Notes under the pieces: generated by a model
The model's database searches: none
Seen by the model: only the letters and a program-made list of their open reading frames with translations
What the model was told of the DNA's origin: nothing
Translations under genes and position numbers: made by a program
Source of the DNA: Pyrinomonadaceae bacterium
GTDB taxonomy: Bacteria > Acidobacteriota > Blastocatellia > Pyrinomonadales > Pyrinomonadaceae
NCBI GenBank assembly: GCA_021228405.1
Contig: JAJQRF010000002.1
Location: 806,001 to 870,000, forward strand
Direction: 5' to 3'
Length of the DNA stretch: 64,000 bases
Shown: positions 27,054 through 36,458 of the stretch, in pieces
How positions within the stretch are numbered: the stretch's first letter is position 1
Layout: each line of letters opens with the position of its first letter

Positions 27054-29309
27054 ATGTTAACAAGAGAATTAGAAGAAACATTGAGCTATGCGGTTGATGA
27101 AGCCGTTAAATATCGTCATGAATTTGTCACTCTGGAGCATTTGCTTTTTGCTTTGCTCGAAGACAATTCGGCGCGTGATATTTTATTCAATTGCGGCGCA
27201 AAGATCGAAGAGATCGCCAAATCGCTCGAAGAATATTTCAGCGATGTGATGGAGAAGGTTCCCGAAGGCTCGCAGATGATGCCCGAACTTACTTCGACCT
27301 TTCAATCGACGATTCAATACGCGATCTTGCAAGCCGAAGGGAGCGGGCAAAAAACGGTTGACGGCGGAAACATTCTCGCTGCGCTTTACCAAGCCGAGCA
27401 ATCCTACGCCGTTTATCTTTTGTTTCAACAGGGCATTACGCGGCTCGACATTTTGAATTACATCGCGCACGGCATCTCGAAAGTCGATAATTCGATCAAT
27501 TTTGAAACCATTTCGGACGGCGACGAAGCCGACGAATTTGCCGACGAACGCACTCAGCAGAAAAAGAAAAAACCGCTCGAAGCCTTTACCGAGGAATTGG
27601 TGAAACGCGCACAGGACGGCGGAATCGACCCGATCATCGGACGCAACGAGGAGATCGAACGCACGATCCAGGTTCTCTGCCGCCGCAAGAAAAACAATCC
27701 GCTTTACGTCGGCGAACCCGGTGTCGGGAAAACGGCTCTGGCAGAGGGTTTGGCATTAAAGATTGCCGACGGAAACGTTCCCGAAGTCTTAAAGGATGCA
27801 AAGGTTTTCGCGCTCGATATGGGGGCGGTTTTGGCTGGAACGCGGTATCGCGGTGATTTTGAACAACGTTTCAAAGCGATCATCAACGATCTGAAAAAGC
27901 AGGAAAACTCGATTCTTTTTATCGATGAAATTCACACGATCGTCGGTGCGGGGGCGGTTTCGGGCGGTGCGATGGACGCGTCGAATATCTTGAAACCCGC
28001 ACTCGCCAACGGCGAACTGCGCTGTATCGGTTCGACTACCTATACCGAATATAAAGCGGCGTTTGAACGCGACCGTGCGCTTGCGAGGCGTTTTCAAAAG
28101 ATCGACATCGGTGAACCGACCGTCGAGGAAACTTACGAAATTTTGCAAGGTTTGAAGAAATTCTATGAAAAACATCACGGCGTAAAATATTCCGATGAAG
28201 CCTTGCGAACCGCCGCCGATCTCTCGGGAAAATACATCAACGACCGTCATTTGCCCGACAAAGCCATCGACGTGATCGATGAAGTCGGCGCGGCGATGAA
28301 GCTTTTGGCGGAAGAAGACCGCCCGAAATTCATTTCCGTTCAAATGGTTGAAAACACGGTCGCCAGAATGGCGAAAATTCCGCCGAAATCGGTTGTCGCG
28401 GACGAAAAGGAACAGCTTAAAACTTTGAAAGAAGATTTGAAAGGCGTGATTTTCGGTCAGGATGAAGCCGTTGACCGCGTAGTTGACGCGATTCAGATTT
28501 CACGCGCCGGACTCGGACACGAAACAAAACCCGTCGGCTCGTTTCTCTTTTCGGGTCCGACGGGCGTTGGAAAAACCGAACTTTCCAAACAGCTTGCACA
28601 GCAGTTAGGAATCGAATTTTTGCGCTACGATATGAGCGAATATGCCGAACCGCATACGGTTTCACGCCTGATCGGTGCGCCGCCGGGATACGTCGGCTTC
28701 GATCAGGGCGGACTGCTTACCGAAGCGATTATGCGGACTCCGCACGCCGTTCTGGTTTTGGACGAGATCGAAAAAGCGCATCCGAATCTTTTCAATCTGC
28801 TTCTTCAGGTAATGGATTCGGCAACGCTGACCGACAACAACGGCAAGAAAGCTGATTTCCGCAACGTGATTCTGATTATGACGACTAATGCGGGGGCGCG
28901 TGAATTGTCGTCGGGCGGACTTGGATTTCGCAATGACGCAAGCACGAAAGGCAGTGCGAAAGGCGCGATCGAACGGCTGTTTACGCCCGAATTCCTGAAT
29001 CGGCTCGATGCGCGGGTCGCCTTCAAAGCTCTCGACATCGAAGTTATCAAAAATATCGTCGATAAATTCGTCAAGGAACTCAACGGACAGCTTGCCGAAA
29101 AACGCGTTTTAGTAAAGTTAGACGAGGCTGCGCGTGAATGGATGGCAAAAAACGGTTTCGATGCCCGCTACGGCGCACGTCCGATGGCGCGTTTGATTCA
29201 CGAAAAATTAAAACAACCGCTCGCGCACGAGATTCTTTTCGGCAAATTAGTCGAGGGCGGAAGCGTTCTAGTGACTGAAAAAGACGGCGAATTGAAGCTG
29301 GATTTTTAA
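27054..29309 (+). CDS. clpA: Clp protease ATP-binding subunit ClpA
   Basis: AAA+ unfoldase of 751 residues that feeds substrates to the ClpP peptidase. Residues about 1-145 are the double Clp-N domain that docks ClpS. The first ATPase module has Walker A GEPGVGKT (near 220) and ILFIDEIHTIVGAG; the second has GPTGVGKT (near 501) and LVLDEIEKAHP. There is no coiled-coil middle domain, which separates it from ClpB and ClpC. The LGF tripeptide in SSGGLGFRND is in the position of the ClpP-docking loop. Length equals E. coli ClpA (758). Its ClpS partner is encoded upstream at 25378. Confidence 0.95.
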   Translation: MLTRELEETLSYAVDEAVKYRHEFVTLEHLLFALLEDNSARDILFNCGAKIEEIAKSLEEYFSDVMEKVPEGSQMMPELTSTFQSTIQYAILQAEGSGQKTVDGGNILAALYQAEQSYAVYLLFQQGITRLDILNYIAHGISKVDNSINFETISDGDEADEFADERTQQKKKKPLEAFTEELVKRAQDGGIDPIIGRNEEIERTIQVLCRRKKNNPLYVGEPGVGKTALAEGLALKIADGNVPEVLKDAKVFALDMGAVLAGTRYRGDFEQRFKAIINDLKKQENSILFIDEIHTIVGAGAVSGGAMDASNILKPALANGELRCIGSTTYTEYKAAFERDRALARRFQKIDIGEPTVEETYEILQGLKKFYEKHHGVKYSDEALRTAADLSGKYINDRHLPDKAIDVIDEVGAAMKLLAEEDRPKFISVQMVENTVARMAKIPPKSVVADEKEQLKTLKEDLKGVIFGQDEAVDRVVDAIQISRAGLGHETKPVGSFLFSGPTGVGKTELSKQLAQQLGIEFLRYDMSEYAEPHTVSRLIGAPPGYVGFDQGGLLTEAIMRTPHAVLVLDEIEKAHPNLFNLLLQVMDSATLTDNNGKKADFRNVILIMTTNAGARELSSGGLGFRNDASTKGSAKGAIERLFTPEFLNRLDARVAFKALDIEVIKNIVDKFVKELNGQLAEKRVLVKLDEAAREWMAKNGFDARYGARPMARLIHEKLKQPLAHEILFGKLVEGGSVLVTEKDGELKLDF

Positions 29310-29315
29310 GATAAA

Positions 29316-29406
29316 GGGCGGAAAAGCGGAAGCCGGAAAGCGTATCAAACCTTTCGGGTCTTAAGATTGCGATGGAAAAGACTTTCTAGCGACCGCATTT
29401 CCGCCC
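29316..29406. terminator. Inverted repeat between convergent clpA and cdaR
   Basis: Arms 29316-29329 and 29393-29406 match at 13 of 14 positions in reverse (GGGCGGAAAnGCGG). The loop is 63 bases, long for a simple terminator. Its place between convergent genes suggests a role in ending transcription. Confidence 0.45.
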
Positions 29407-29435
29407 GTGCAATTGCCGCTTCAAGTTAGCCTAAC

Positions 29436-30380
29436 TCAAGAACCGCTTGAATTTATTTTTGCTTCTTTGACCTGGACTTTTCCTTGCAGTTCATCGGGCA
29501 AATTGACCTGTGCGGTTTCGTTTCCGGCATCGTTTTTAGTGATCGAAATTTGCAAATTTTCAGCCTCGAGATTTTGCAGTAGCGACTGTGCGCCGTAAAG
29601 CGTGACTTTTACATTTCTTGTCTTTTCTTCGGTTTTTACCGCGACCGTGAAAGATTTTTCGATGCGTTTTTCACCGATCCGAAAGTAAACGTCAACTGCC
29701 GTGTCGAGTAGCGTTGCCTTCGGATTTGAAATGCTTAACGCGACCTGTTTTTCGGTGAAATCAGCCGTTCGGTTTTCGATGTTTATCTTTTCCGTCGAAA
29801 CGAAATTAAGCGATTTGATATAGCTCGAAGGCGCGCGAACGCGGACTTTGGCGGGCGTGACGACTTCATCGTAAATCTCAAAATTTTCGGGAACGTTTCC
29901 TTCGGTTTCAGCTTTCACGTTAAATTCGCGCTCTTCGACCGTTTCGATCTTGACGGCGATCTTACTCGGCTGAATTTCATCGAGTTTTACGCCCGAAGGA
30001 AGCTGTAAATTTACGTTTTCGGGCGTGAGATTTATCATCTGATCGCCGGGTTGAACGTTCGTCAGATCGAGCAAAACAGTGAAATCACGCGAGTTTAAAG
30101 TTTCGGTTTTGCGCTTGTCGCCGGTGACGACAATATCGACTTCGGTGACGGGCGCGTTGGTGACTTCGACATCGTTTGAAACCTGCAAATTGAGCGCGAC
30201 CGCCCGCAGACGAACCGTTTTCGGCGCGCGAAGCCCGCTCACGCCATACCAGAGCGCAAGCGTAATCAGCAGAGCGACCAACTTTGTCAGCCAATCTTCA
30301 AGAAAAATCTTCCGAAACAGCCGACTGAAAAAAATCTGCCGCTCTTCTTTGGAAGGTAATTTTTCACTTGGAATAAGCAT
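29436..30380 (-). CDS. cdaR: YbbR-domain protein, CdaR-like regulator of diadenylate cyclase
   Basis: Membrane-anchored extracytoplasmic protein of 314 residues. One hydrophobic segment near residues 33-50 is followed by repeated YbbR beta-domains (for example VEVTNAPVTEVDIVVTGD and PSSYIKSLNFVSTEKINIE). In Gram-positive bacteria CdaR binds and modulates CdaA, the c-di-AMP synthase; the cdaA gene lies directly upstream here. I use ATG 30380; an upstream TTG at 30395 is inside an AAGATTC word array. The last residues are Glu/Lys-rich. The call is firm as YbbR protein and good for the CdaR role through its neighbour. Confidence 0.85.
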   Translation of the reverse strand: MLIPSEKLPSKEERQIFFSRLFRKIFLEDWLTKLVALLITLALWYGVSGLRAPKTVRLRAVALNLQVSNDVEVTNAPVTEVDIVVTGDKRKTETLNSRDFTVLLDLTNVQPGDQMINLTPENVNLQLPSGVKLDEIQPSKIAVKIETVEEREFNVKAETEGNVPENFEIYDEVVTPAKVRVRAPSSYIKSLNFVSTEKINIENRTADFTEKQVALSISNPKATLLDTAVDVYFRIGEKRIEKSFTVAVKTEEKTRNVKVTLYGAQSLLQNLEAENLQISITKNDAGNETAQVNLPDELQGKVQVKEAKINSSGS

Positions 30381-30381
30381 A

Positions 30382-30427
30382 AGTTCAAGATTCAAGATTC
30401 AAGATTCTAATTTTGAATTTTGAATCT
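30382..30427. repeat. AAGATTC word array between cdaA and cdaR
   Basis: Three repeats of TTCAAGA are followed by inverted words TTTTGAATTTTGAATC. The array occupies the whole gap between cdaA and cdaR. It can form a weak hairpin and may set the ratio of the two proteins. Confidence 0.65.
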
Positions 30428-31273
30428 TTATCCGACCGTGATTTCCGTTTCCTCCGATTTCATCGTTTTCGTCGGTTCGCGTTTTTTGTCGATCACGGGA
30501 ATTTCCATCGCTTCGAGCAAAATTTTGCGAAGCTGATTTGTGTCCAGATTGCGGCGCATTTCGCCGTTTTCGATATAACTTATTAACCCCGTTTCCTCGG
30601 AAACAACGACCGAGATCGCGTCCGAACCTTCCGTTATCCCGATCGCGGCACGATGCCGTGTGCCGAGTTCACGCGAAATGCTCGGATTTTTCGTCAGCGG
30701 CAAAAACACGGAGGCGGCGGCGATGCGTTCGTTTTGAATTATCACCGCGCCGTCGTGCAAAGGCGTTGACGGGTTAAAAAGCGTGACGAGCAAATCGTAA
30801 CTGACCCGCGCATCGAGCTGAACGCCCGCATCGATAAAATTTCGCAAGCCGATGCTTCGTTCGATGACGATCAACGCGCCCGTTTTTTCCGATGAAAGCG
30901 TGGTCGCCGCCAAAACGATTTCGTCATAGATCGTTCCGCCGAATTGTCCGCGCTGACGGCGAAGCATCGGAAAACGCAGACGGTTTCCGAAATAAATCAA
31001 AGCCTGCCTGATTTCCGATTGAAACAAAACGATAATTAAAAAAGGATAAACGAAAACCGCCGATTGCAGAACGAATTCGAGCGTCGCCAAATCCTGCGCG
31101 ACCGCCAGCCAATACAAAAGCGCGAGAATCACCATTCCGACAACCGTCGGCACGGCGCGCGTGCCGCGCAAAAGTTTGAGCACGACATACACGATGATAA
31201 AGACGAGCGCAATGTCGAAAAAATCGCGCATCGTAGCTATATTCGGTATGTAATCGCTAATTTGCATCTGCAA
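30428..31273 (-). CDS. cdaA: Diadenylate cyclase CdaA
   Basis: Membrane enzyme of 281 residues that joins two ATP into cyclic di-AMP. Three hydrophobic segments occupy about residues 15-85. The DAC catalytic domain follows, with the hallmark DGAVII (near 171-176) and the GTRHRAAIGI stretch (near 203-212) that contacts ATP. It is the first gene of a pair with cdaR. In many bacteria c-di-AMP controls potassium and osmolyte transport and cell-wall balance. An unusual C-terminal tail rich in Lys, Thr and Glu follows the catalytic domain. Confidence 0.94.
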   Translation of the reverse strand: MQMQISDYIPNIATMRDFFDIALVFIIVYVVLKLLRGTRAVPTVVGMVILALLYWLAVAQDLATLEFVLQSAVFVYPFLIIVLFQSEIRQALIYFGNRLRFPMLRRQRGQFGGTIYDEIVLAATTLSSEKTGALIVIERSIGLRNFIDAGVQLDARVSYDLLVTLFNPSTPLHDGAVIIQNERIAAASVFLPLTKNPSISRELGTRHRAAIGITEGSDAISVVVSEETGLISYIENGEMRRNLDTNQLRKILLEAMEIPVIDKKREPTKTMKSEETEITVG

Positions 31274-31303
31274 AAATCGGGAGAGTTTTTCCGTCTAAAA
31301 AAA

Positions 31304-32251
31304 CTATTTGATTCTCTGCGAAGATTTCTCTTTGCCTTTAGATTCGGTCACGCTTGCCGTTTCCAGAAATATCATATCAACTTTCGGCTCGGCTTCCTTC
31401 ATATTTTTTTCGATTTCCGCGATCGTTTGGACAATTTGTTCGTTCGTCAGCCCTGATTTCAAGTTGACGTGCGCGTTCACCAGAATTTGCTTCGGCGCGA
31501 GGTGCATCGTCAAAAGTTCGATCGTATCAACCACGTTCGGATGCGAATCGATGGATTTTTTGATCGCTCTGCGCTCTTTCGGGTTTGCCGCTTCGCCCAA
31601 CAGCAAACCGCGTGAAGTCCGCGCCAGAACGAACGCAACGATTCCCAAAACAACGCCGATGGCAATCGACGCGATGCCGTCCCAATACGCGCCTTTGTTC
31701 GGTCCCCACTGAATATCGGTGAGATAAATGCCGATAAAGGCGAAAATAATACCGATCAGCGCGGCGGAATCTTCAAAGATAACGGTTTTCGCCGTCGGGT
31801 CTTTCGATTCGCGCAAATATTGCAGAAAAGACATCCCTTCGTGATGTGCTTCCTGAATTTCCTGATAAAGAGCCAACGCGATCGAACCCGATTCCAAAAC
31901 GAACGAAATTCCTAAAATCCAGTAAGCCCAAGCCAGATTTTCGGGCGGGTGCGGATGCGTCAGCTTTTGGAAGCCTTCATAAATAGCGAAGGTTGCCCCG
32001 ACACCGAAAATAAAAATTGCGGCGATAAAAGACCAAAAAAATCTTTCCTTCCCGTAACCGAACGGATGTTTTTCCGTCGCCGGACGTTTGTAGAAACGAA
32101 GTCCGAGCAGAAGAAATATCTGGTTTGTCGTATCTGCCAGCGAATGCAAGGCTTCCGCCATCATTCCCGATGAACCCGTCATTACGGCGGCAAGAAATTT
32201 CAAAATCGTAATCAAACAATTTGCGATAAGCGCGCCAACAACCGCTAGCAT
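31304..32251 (-). CDS. Cation diffusion facilitator transporter, ZnT9-like
   Basis: Inner-membrane metal exporter of 315 residues. Six hydrophobic segments are visible. The second carries ALHSLADTTNQ, the metal-site H-x3-D; the fifth carries FEDSAALIGI, in which Glu replaces the usual His of CDF zinc transporters, as in the ZnT9-like branch. A C-terminal cytoplasmic domain (about 225-305) has the usual alpha/beta form. Metal is probably Zn, Mn or Fe and cannot be set from sequence. It lies 30 bases downstream of... cdaA's start on the same strand, so it may be in the same transcript upstream of cdaA. Confidence 0.87.
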   Translation of the reverse strand: MLAVVGALIANCLITILKFLAAVMTGSSGMMAEALHSLADTTNQIFLLLGLRFYKRPATEKHPFGYGKERFFWSFIAAIFIFGVGATFAIYEGFQKLTHPHPPENLAWAYWILGISFVLESGSIALALYQEIQEAHHEGMSFLQYLRESKDPTAKTVIFEDSAALIGIIFAFIGIYLTDIQWGPNKGAYWDGIASIAIGVVLGIVAFVLARTSRGLLLGEAANPKERRAIKKSIDSHPNVVDTIELLTMHLAPKQILVNAHVNLKSGLTNEQIVQTIAEIEKNMKEAEPKVDMIFLETASVTESKGKEKSSQRIK

Positions 32252-32289
32252 TTTATTGTTTTCCTCTCAAAATTCTAATAGATAAATCT

Positions 32290-33390
32290 CTAATTCTTTT
32301 GCCTGGGCTTTCCTTGTTGAATAAAACCGACCAATTTACCCTGCGCGTCGATCACGCCGACTGCGCCGACATCGTTCACGCGCATCAGTTCACGCGCTTC
32401 GGCAAGCAGTGTCGTGGTTTCGACAAAATGATCGGGCGTGATGTGACGCATTACTTCCAGAATCTTTTTCTCGTGCCAAGCTTCGCGCGGAATTTTCTTC
32501 AAATCTTCGAGCGTGAGCATTCCGTAAAGCTGTTTGTCCTTGGCGACGGGAAAAACATTTTGGCGGTAAAAAGGTAAAATTCTATCAACAAAATGCTGTA
32601 TGTCGGAATCGGGCGCGACCGCAATCGGGAGTTTCATCACGTCTTCGACGATCAGATTTTCCATCTTACTCACTTCTTTGATAATGCCTTTTGCCGCGTC
32701 GAATAAAAAAAGCCCGACCAAAACCGCCCAGAATCCGTTAAAAAAATCTTTGCGGACGATTGCCGCGAAAATCCCGAAGATCATTAAGACGACGGCAATT
32801 ATCTGCCCGCATCTGCCGGTTAATATCGTCGCTTCGTTCAAATCCTTGCCGCGCCGCCAGAGATATGCACGTAAAACTCTGCCGCCGTCGAGCGGATAAC
32901 CCGGAAAAAGATTAAAGATCGCTAACAAAAAATTGAGCAAAGCGAGCATAAAAAGCAGATTTCTGAGAATGTCGAGACTGAACGAATCAGCGGCGGTCAT
33001 CAGAATTGCAAAAAGGATCGCGAGCAGAAAACTCACCGCCGGACCTGCGATGGCGATACGGAATTCGGCGCGCGGCGTGTCGGGTTCGCGCCGCAAACGC
33101 GCCAAACCGCCGAATGGATGAAGCACGATCTCCAAAACCTGCACGCCTTCCAGACGCGCCGCGAAAGCGTGTGCGTATTCGTGCAGAAAGATCGAAACGA
33201 AGAAGATCAAAGTCGTCAGCAATCCGAAAATAAAGCTCGTTAAATTGTTGCCGACCAGCGAATTAATACTTGCCGCCGTAATCCAGGACATCAGCGCAAC
33301 GACAAAAAACCAGCGGTAGTCGATGCGTACCGGAATTCCCGAAACGTGCATCAGCAAGAACTGTTGTTTGAAAAAATCGAAGTAGCGCAT
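32290..33390 (-). CDS. Site-2 protease family (M50) membrane peptidase with CBS domains
   Basis: Intramembrane zinc metalloprotease of 366 residues. The zinc site is HEYAHA (HExxH, near residue 70) with the second ligand region NLFPGYPLDGGRVLRA (near 161-176). About six hydrophobic segments form the protease core. Residues about 240-360 are two CBS motifs, which in this Rip3/SpoIVFB-like branch sense nucleotides. Such enzymes cut membrane-bound regulators; the substrate is not evident. It lies 38 bases upstream of the CDF gene on the same strand, which suggests one transcript toward cdaA-cdaR. Confidence 0.9.
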   Translation of the reverse strand: MRYFDFFKQQFLLMHVSGIPVRIDYRWFFVVALMSWITAASINSLVGNNLTSFIFGLLTTLIFFVSIFLHEYAHAFAARLEGVQVLEIVLHPFGGLARLRREPDTPRAEFRIAIAGPAVSFLLAILFAILMTAADSFSLDILRNLLFMLALLNFLLAIFNLFPGYPLDGGRVLRAYLWRRGKDLNEATILTGRCGQIIAVVLMIFGIFAAIVRKDFFNGFWAVLVGLFLFDAAKGIIKEVSKMENLIVEDVMKLPIAVAPDSDIQHFVDRILPFYRQNVFPVAKDKQLYGMLTLEDLKKIPREAWHEKKILEVMRHITPDHFVETTTLLAEARELMRVNDVGAVGVIDAQGKLVGFIQQGKPRQKN

Positions 33391-33431
33391 TGTTAAAATT
33401 AAACCACAGAAAGCCCTTTAGAAAAAAGAAA

Positions 33432-33463
33432 AAGGAGAAGCCGAAATAAACCGCCTTCTCCTT
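33432..33463 (-). terminator. Rho-independent terminator of mreB
   Basis: A 9-bp stem (33432-33440 with 33455-33463) is followed on the minus strand by TTTCTTTTTTC. It lies between the mreB stop (33489) and the protease start (33390). Confidence 0.75.
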
Positions 33464-33488
33464 CTCCAAAAATTAAATTTTTCAAAAT

Positions 33489-34562
33489 TTATGCTTCAAA
33501 CGGAATTTCAGCATTCTGTAAAAGCCCGAGCTCGTTGCGCGAAACCTTTTCAAGCAGTTTCGGTTCGTCAAACATTTTCAGAAGTCCGCGAACCGTCGCA
33601 TAACGCGGTTCGTCGGAGATCGTCACGGGCAAATTGATAAATCCGCGCAAATACTGATCCAAACCTTCGAGCAACGCACCGCCGCCGGTCAAAATCACGC
33701 CGCGATCAAAAATGTCAGCCGCCACTTCCGGGCGAAGCTCGGTCAAAGTATCTTTGATCGTCTGCGCCATTCGCCGGACGATATTTTCGACGATCGGGTA
33801 AATTTCTCCCGCCGTGACTTCGACCGATCCCGGACTGCCCGTCTGCACGTCGCGTCCGCGAATCTGCATCGATTTGTCGATGTTTTCGGGCAAAAAGGTC
33901 GAAGCAAAGTTTGTTTTCAGGATTTCCGTCGTTTCCTCGCCGACCTGCAAGCCGCGATGACGGCGCAGATGCGTCGCAAGCGCGGTATTGATCTCATGGC
34001 TTCCGAGTCTTTCCGAACGCGAATGAACGACCGAACCTTTTGCGATGACCGCGATGTTCGTCGTGCCGCCGCCGATGTCGATGACCGCCGTGGCGCGTTT
34101 ATCGCTCGGCAAAACGCCTGCGCCGAAAGCCGCCGCCAAACCTTCTTCCATCATATAAACCTTGCTGATGTGGGCTTCTTCAGCCGCATTCAGCAGAGCT
34201 CTCTGTTCGACGTGCGTCACGTCCGAAATCATACTCATCACGGCTTGCAGAGAAACCTGCGAACCACCGCTTTTCGCTTTTTTGACGAAATGCGCGAGCA
34301 TTTTTTTCGTGCGCTCAAAATCCGCCACAACGCCCGAACTCAAAGGTGCTTTGACAATAATGTCGCGCCCTTCGCGTCCGAGCATATCAGCCGCCTCCTG
34401 TCCGTAAGCGACAATTTCCTCGGTCAATTCATTAACGGCAACCAACGACGGCTCATCCAGCACAATATCGCGCCCTTTGACGGCAATAATCGTGCTTGCC
34501 GAGCCGAGATCAATTGCTATCGAATCGGTTACAAGCTTTTTTAGCGATGAAATTTTTAACAT
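33489..34562 (-). CDS. mreB: Rod shape-determining protein MreB
   Basis: Bacterial actin of 357 residues that forms membrane-associated filaments and guides cell-wall synthesis. Actin-fold phosphate loops are IDLGSAST (about 17-24) and VIDIGGGTTNIAVI (about 166-179), and the adenosine motif is LTGGGALLEGLD (about 294-305). The N-terminal MLKISSLKKLV is an amphipathic membrane-binding segment. mreC and mreD are not next to it, unlike the usual mreBCD order. Length is slightly above the typical 335-347. Confidence 0.94.
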   Translation of the reverse strand: MLKISSLKKLVTDSIAIDLGSASTIIAVKGRDIVLDEPSLVAVNELTEEIVAYGQEAADMLGREGRDIIVKAPLSSGVVADFERTKKMLAHFVKKAKSGGSQVSLQAVMSMISDVTHVEQRALLNAAEEAHISKVYMMEEGLAAAFGAGVLPSDKRATAVIDIGGGTTNIAVIAKGSVVHSRSERLGSHEINTALATHLRRHRGLQVGEETTEILKTNFASTFLPENIDKSMQIRGRDVQTGSPGSVEVTAGEIYPIVENIVRRMAQTIKDTLTELRPEVAADIFDRGVILTGGGALLEGLDQYLRGFINLPVTISDEPRYATVRGLLKMFDEPKLLEKVSRNELGLLQNAEIPFEA

Positions 34563-34645
34563 AGAGGTTTTTCCTAAAACTTTTAATCAAAATTACTTCC
34601 AATTTAGGAGCGCAAATACAAACCGTTAAAATTTGCCGACCAAAA

Positions 34646-36367
34646 TCAATTCCATTTTACCTCAAAAAGGCTGACAGGTTGCAAGCGATTTTTTACATTT
34701 ATCGGCTGGCGACCTATTAATGGAAATAAATTTCCGCTTTCCTTAGCCGTTGCCTCACTTATCAAAATCTGCCCGCCTTGTGCGTTCGATTCCAGCCGCG
34801 CCGCCAGATTTACCGTGTCGCCGATTGCCGTATATTCGCTTCGCTGTTCCGAACCGATATAACCGATCGTTGCTTCGCCCGTGTGAAGTCCGATTCCGAC
34901 CGCAATTTGTCCGAATCCTTTTGCTTTCAGTTCTTCGTTCAAGGTCAAAAGCCGTTTCTGCATTTCGACCGCTGTTTTGAGGGCATTTGCGGCATCTTCG
35001 GGCGTGGCGTTAGGTGCGCCGAAGATCGCCATTAAACCGTCGCCGATATATTTATCGAGCGTGCCGCCGTTGGCAAAGATTATTTCCGACATCGCCGAAA
35101 AATAATCGTTGAGAAGTCCGACCACGTTTTCGGGCTTTTCGTTTTCCGAGATTGCCGTAAATCCGCGAATGTCGGAAAAAAGCACGGTGATCGTTTGATT
35201 TACACCGCCAAGTCTAAACGAATCGGGCTTTTCCAGCAACTGTTTGACGACATATTCGGGCATAAAACGGCTGTAATTTGCCCGCGCAACTTCTTCTCTC
35301 GCCAACCGTTTATGCGCTTTGACGGTTTCGACCGTCACGGCAGTCTGCGCCGCGACCGCACTGATAAGCTCGAGATCGTCCGAACTGAACGTGGCAAACG
35401 GGTCGAGCCGATCTGCATAAACCACGCCGTGAACATTCGATTCAGTAATCAAAGGCGCGCAGATCGTCGAACGAACTCCTTGCGAAACAATCGAATTCGA
35501 GCCCATAAACTGTTCGTCGGTGCGCGCATCCTGCGACAAAAGCGCAACCTTTTCGCGCATCACTTTCTGCGTGATCGTGCGGCTGATTGTCAATTTTTCG
35601 GTCAGCGTTTCCAGATTTTTATCACGGGTTCTGACGGCAATCGGATAAAGACTGTAACCCAAAATTTTGCCTTCGAGCGATTCGTCCGCCAGAAGTGCCA
35701 CAACCCTGTCTGCCGGAGTGCCGCGAAATATCAAATCCGTTGCTCTCTCAAAGATTTCTTTTAAGTCAAAAACCGTGCCAAGCACACGGCTCATTTCGTA
35801 AAGTAATTCGAGAATTTTTGCCTTTCTCCGCAGGGTTTTAACTTCTTCGGGCGTGGCGGCGGCAGATTCGATGGAAAGATGCGAATGTCTGCCGATGATC
35901 TCGTTTGCCGAAATCAAAACCTGCGTATGTCCGAGCGGTTTGTCGTCGTAATTGACGTTTTTCGGCGGTTCGATGTTCAGTTCGCCGTCTTCTACCTCGA
36001 TGAGCTTGCTTTTTGATTCGCTTTGGCGCGGTTTTGTGATCTCTTCGACCGAATCTTTTAGAAATTCCAGCGTGCTTTGCCCGATGGTGATGATGTCGCC
36101 TTGTTCGAGAATTTTTTCAAATTGCGGAAGTCCGTTGACGAAAACGCGATTGACACTGCGCTTGATCTCGCCGTTTTCAAAATAACCGTCAATGATGCGA
36201 AAGCCCGCTTCATCATCGGCAATTTGGGCGTGCTTGCGCGAAACGCGCCGGTCGTTTAGCACGATGTCGTTGTCTTTGGCTCTCCCGAGGCTGTAAACTG
36301 CACCCGGAACCAAATTTATTTCCCAGGTTTTCCCGCTTGCTTCAATTATTTTTAAGGCTGCGTTCAC
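34646..36367 (-). CDS. FHA-GAF-adenylate/guanylate cyclase
   Basis: Signalling enzyme of 573 residues. Residues about 25-105 are an FHA domain (YSLGRAKDNDIVLNDRRVSRKH), which binds phosphothreonine. Residues about 190-355 are a GAF domain. Residues about 385-560 are a class III cyclase catalytic domain, with metal aspartates in LFSDIRGFTAI and YIGDGLMAIFG. It would make cAMP or cGMP in response to a phosphorylated partner and a small ligand. There is no membrane segment. It lies 83 bases upstream of mreB on the same strand and may share its transcript. Confidence 0.92.
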   Translation of the reverse strand: MNAALKIIEASGKTWEINLVPGAVYSLGRAKDNDIVLNDRRVSRKHAQIADDEAGFRIIDGYFENGEIKRSVNRVFVNGLPQFEKILEQGDIITIGQSTLEFLKDSVEEITKPRQSESKSKLIEVEDGELNIEPPKNVNYDDKPLGHTQVLISANEIIGRHSHLSIESAAATPEEVKTLRRKAKILELLYEMSRVLGTVFDLKEIFERATDLIFRGTPADRVVALLADESLEGKILGYSLYPIAVRTRDKNLETLTEKLTISRTITQKVMREKVALLSQDARTDEQFMGSNSIVSQGVRSTICAPLITESNVHGVVYADRLDPFATFSSDDLELISAVAAQTAVTVETVKAHKRLAREEVARANYSRFMPEYVVKQLLEKPDSFRLGGVNQTITVLFSDIRGFTAISENEKPENVVGLLNDYFSAMSEIIFANGGTLDKYIGDGLMAIFGAPNATPEDAANALKTAVEMQKRLLTLNEELKAKGFGQIAVGIGLHTGEATIGYIGSEQRSEYTAIGDTVNLAARLESNAQGGQILISEATAKESGNLFPLIGRQPINVKNRLQPVSLFEVKWN

Positions 36368-36458
36368 AAATTAAATCTCACTAACAGTTGATTATAGGGA
36401 AAAAACCGCGTATCACATTATCAGATAACTGAAGTTTTTTATCAATGATTTCAAGCAT

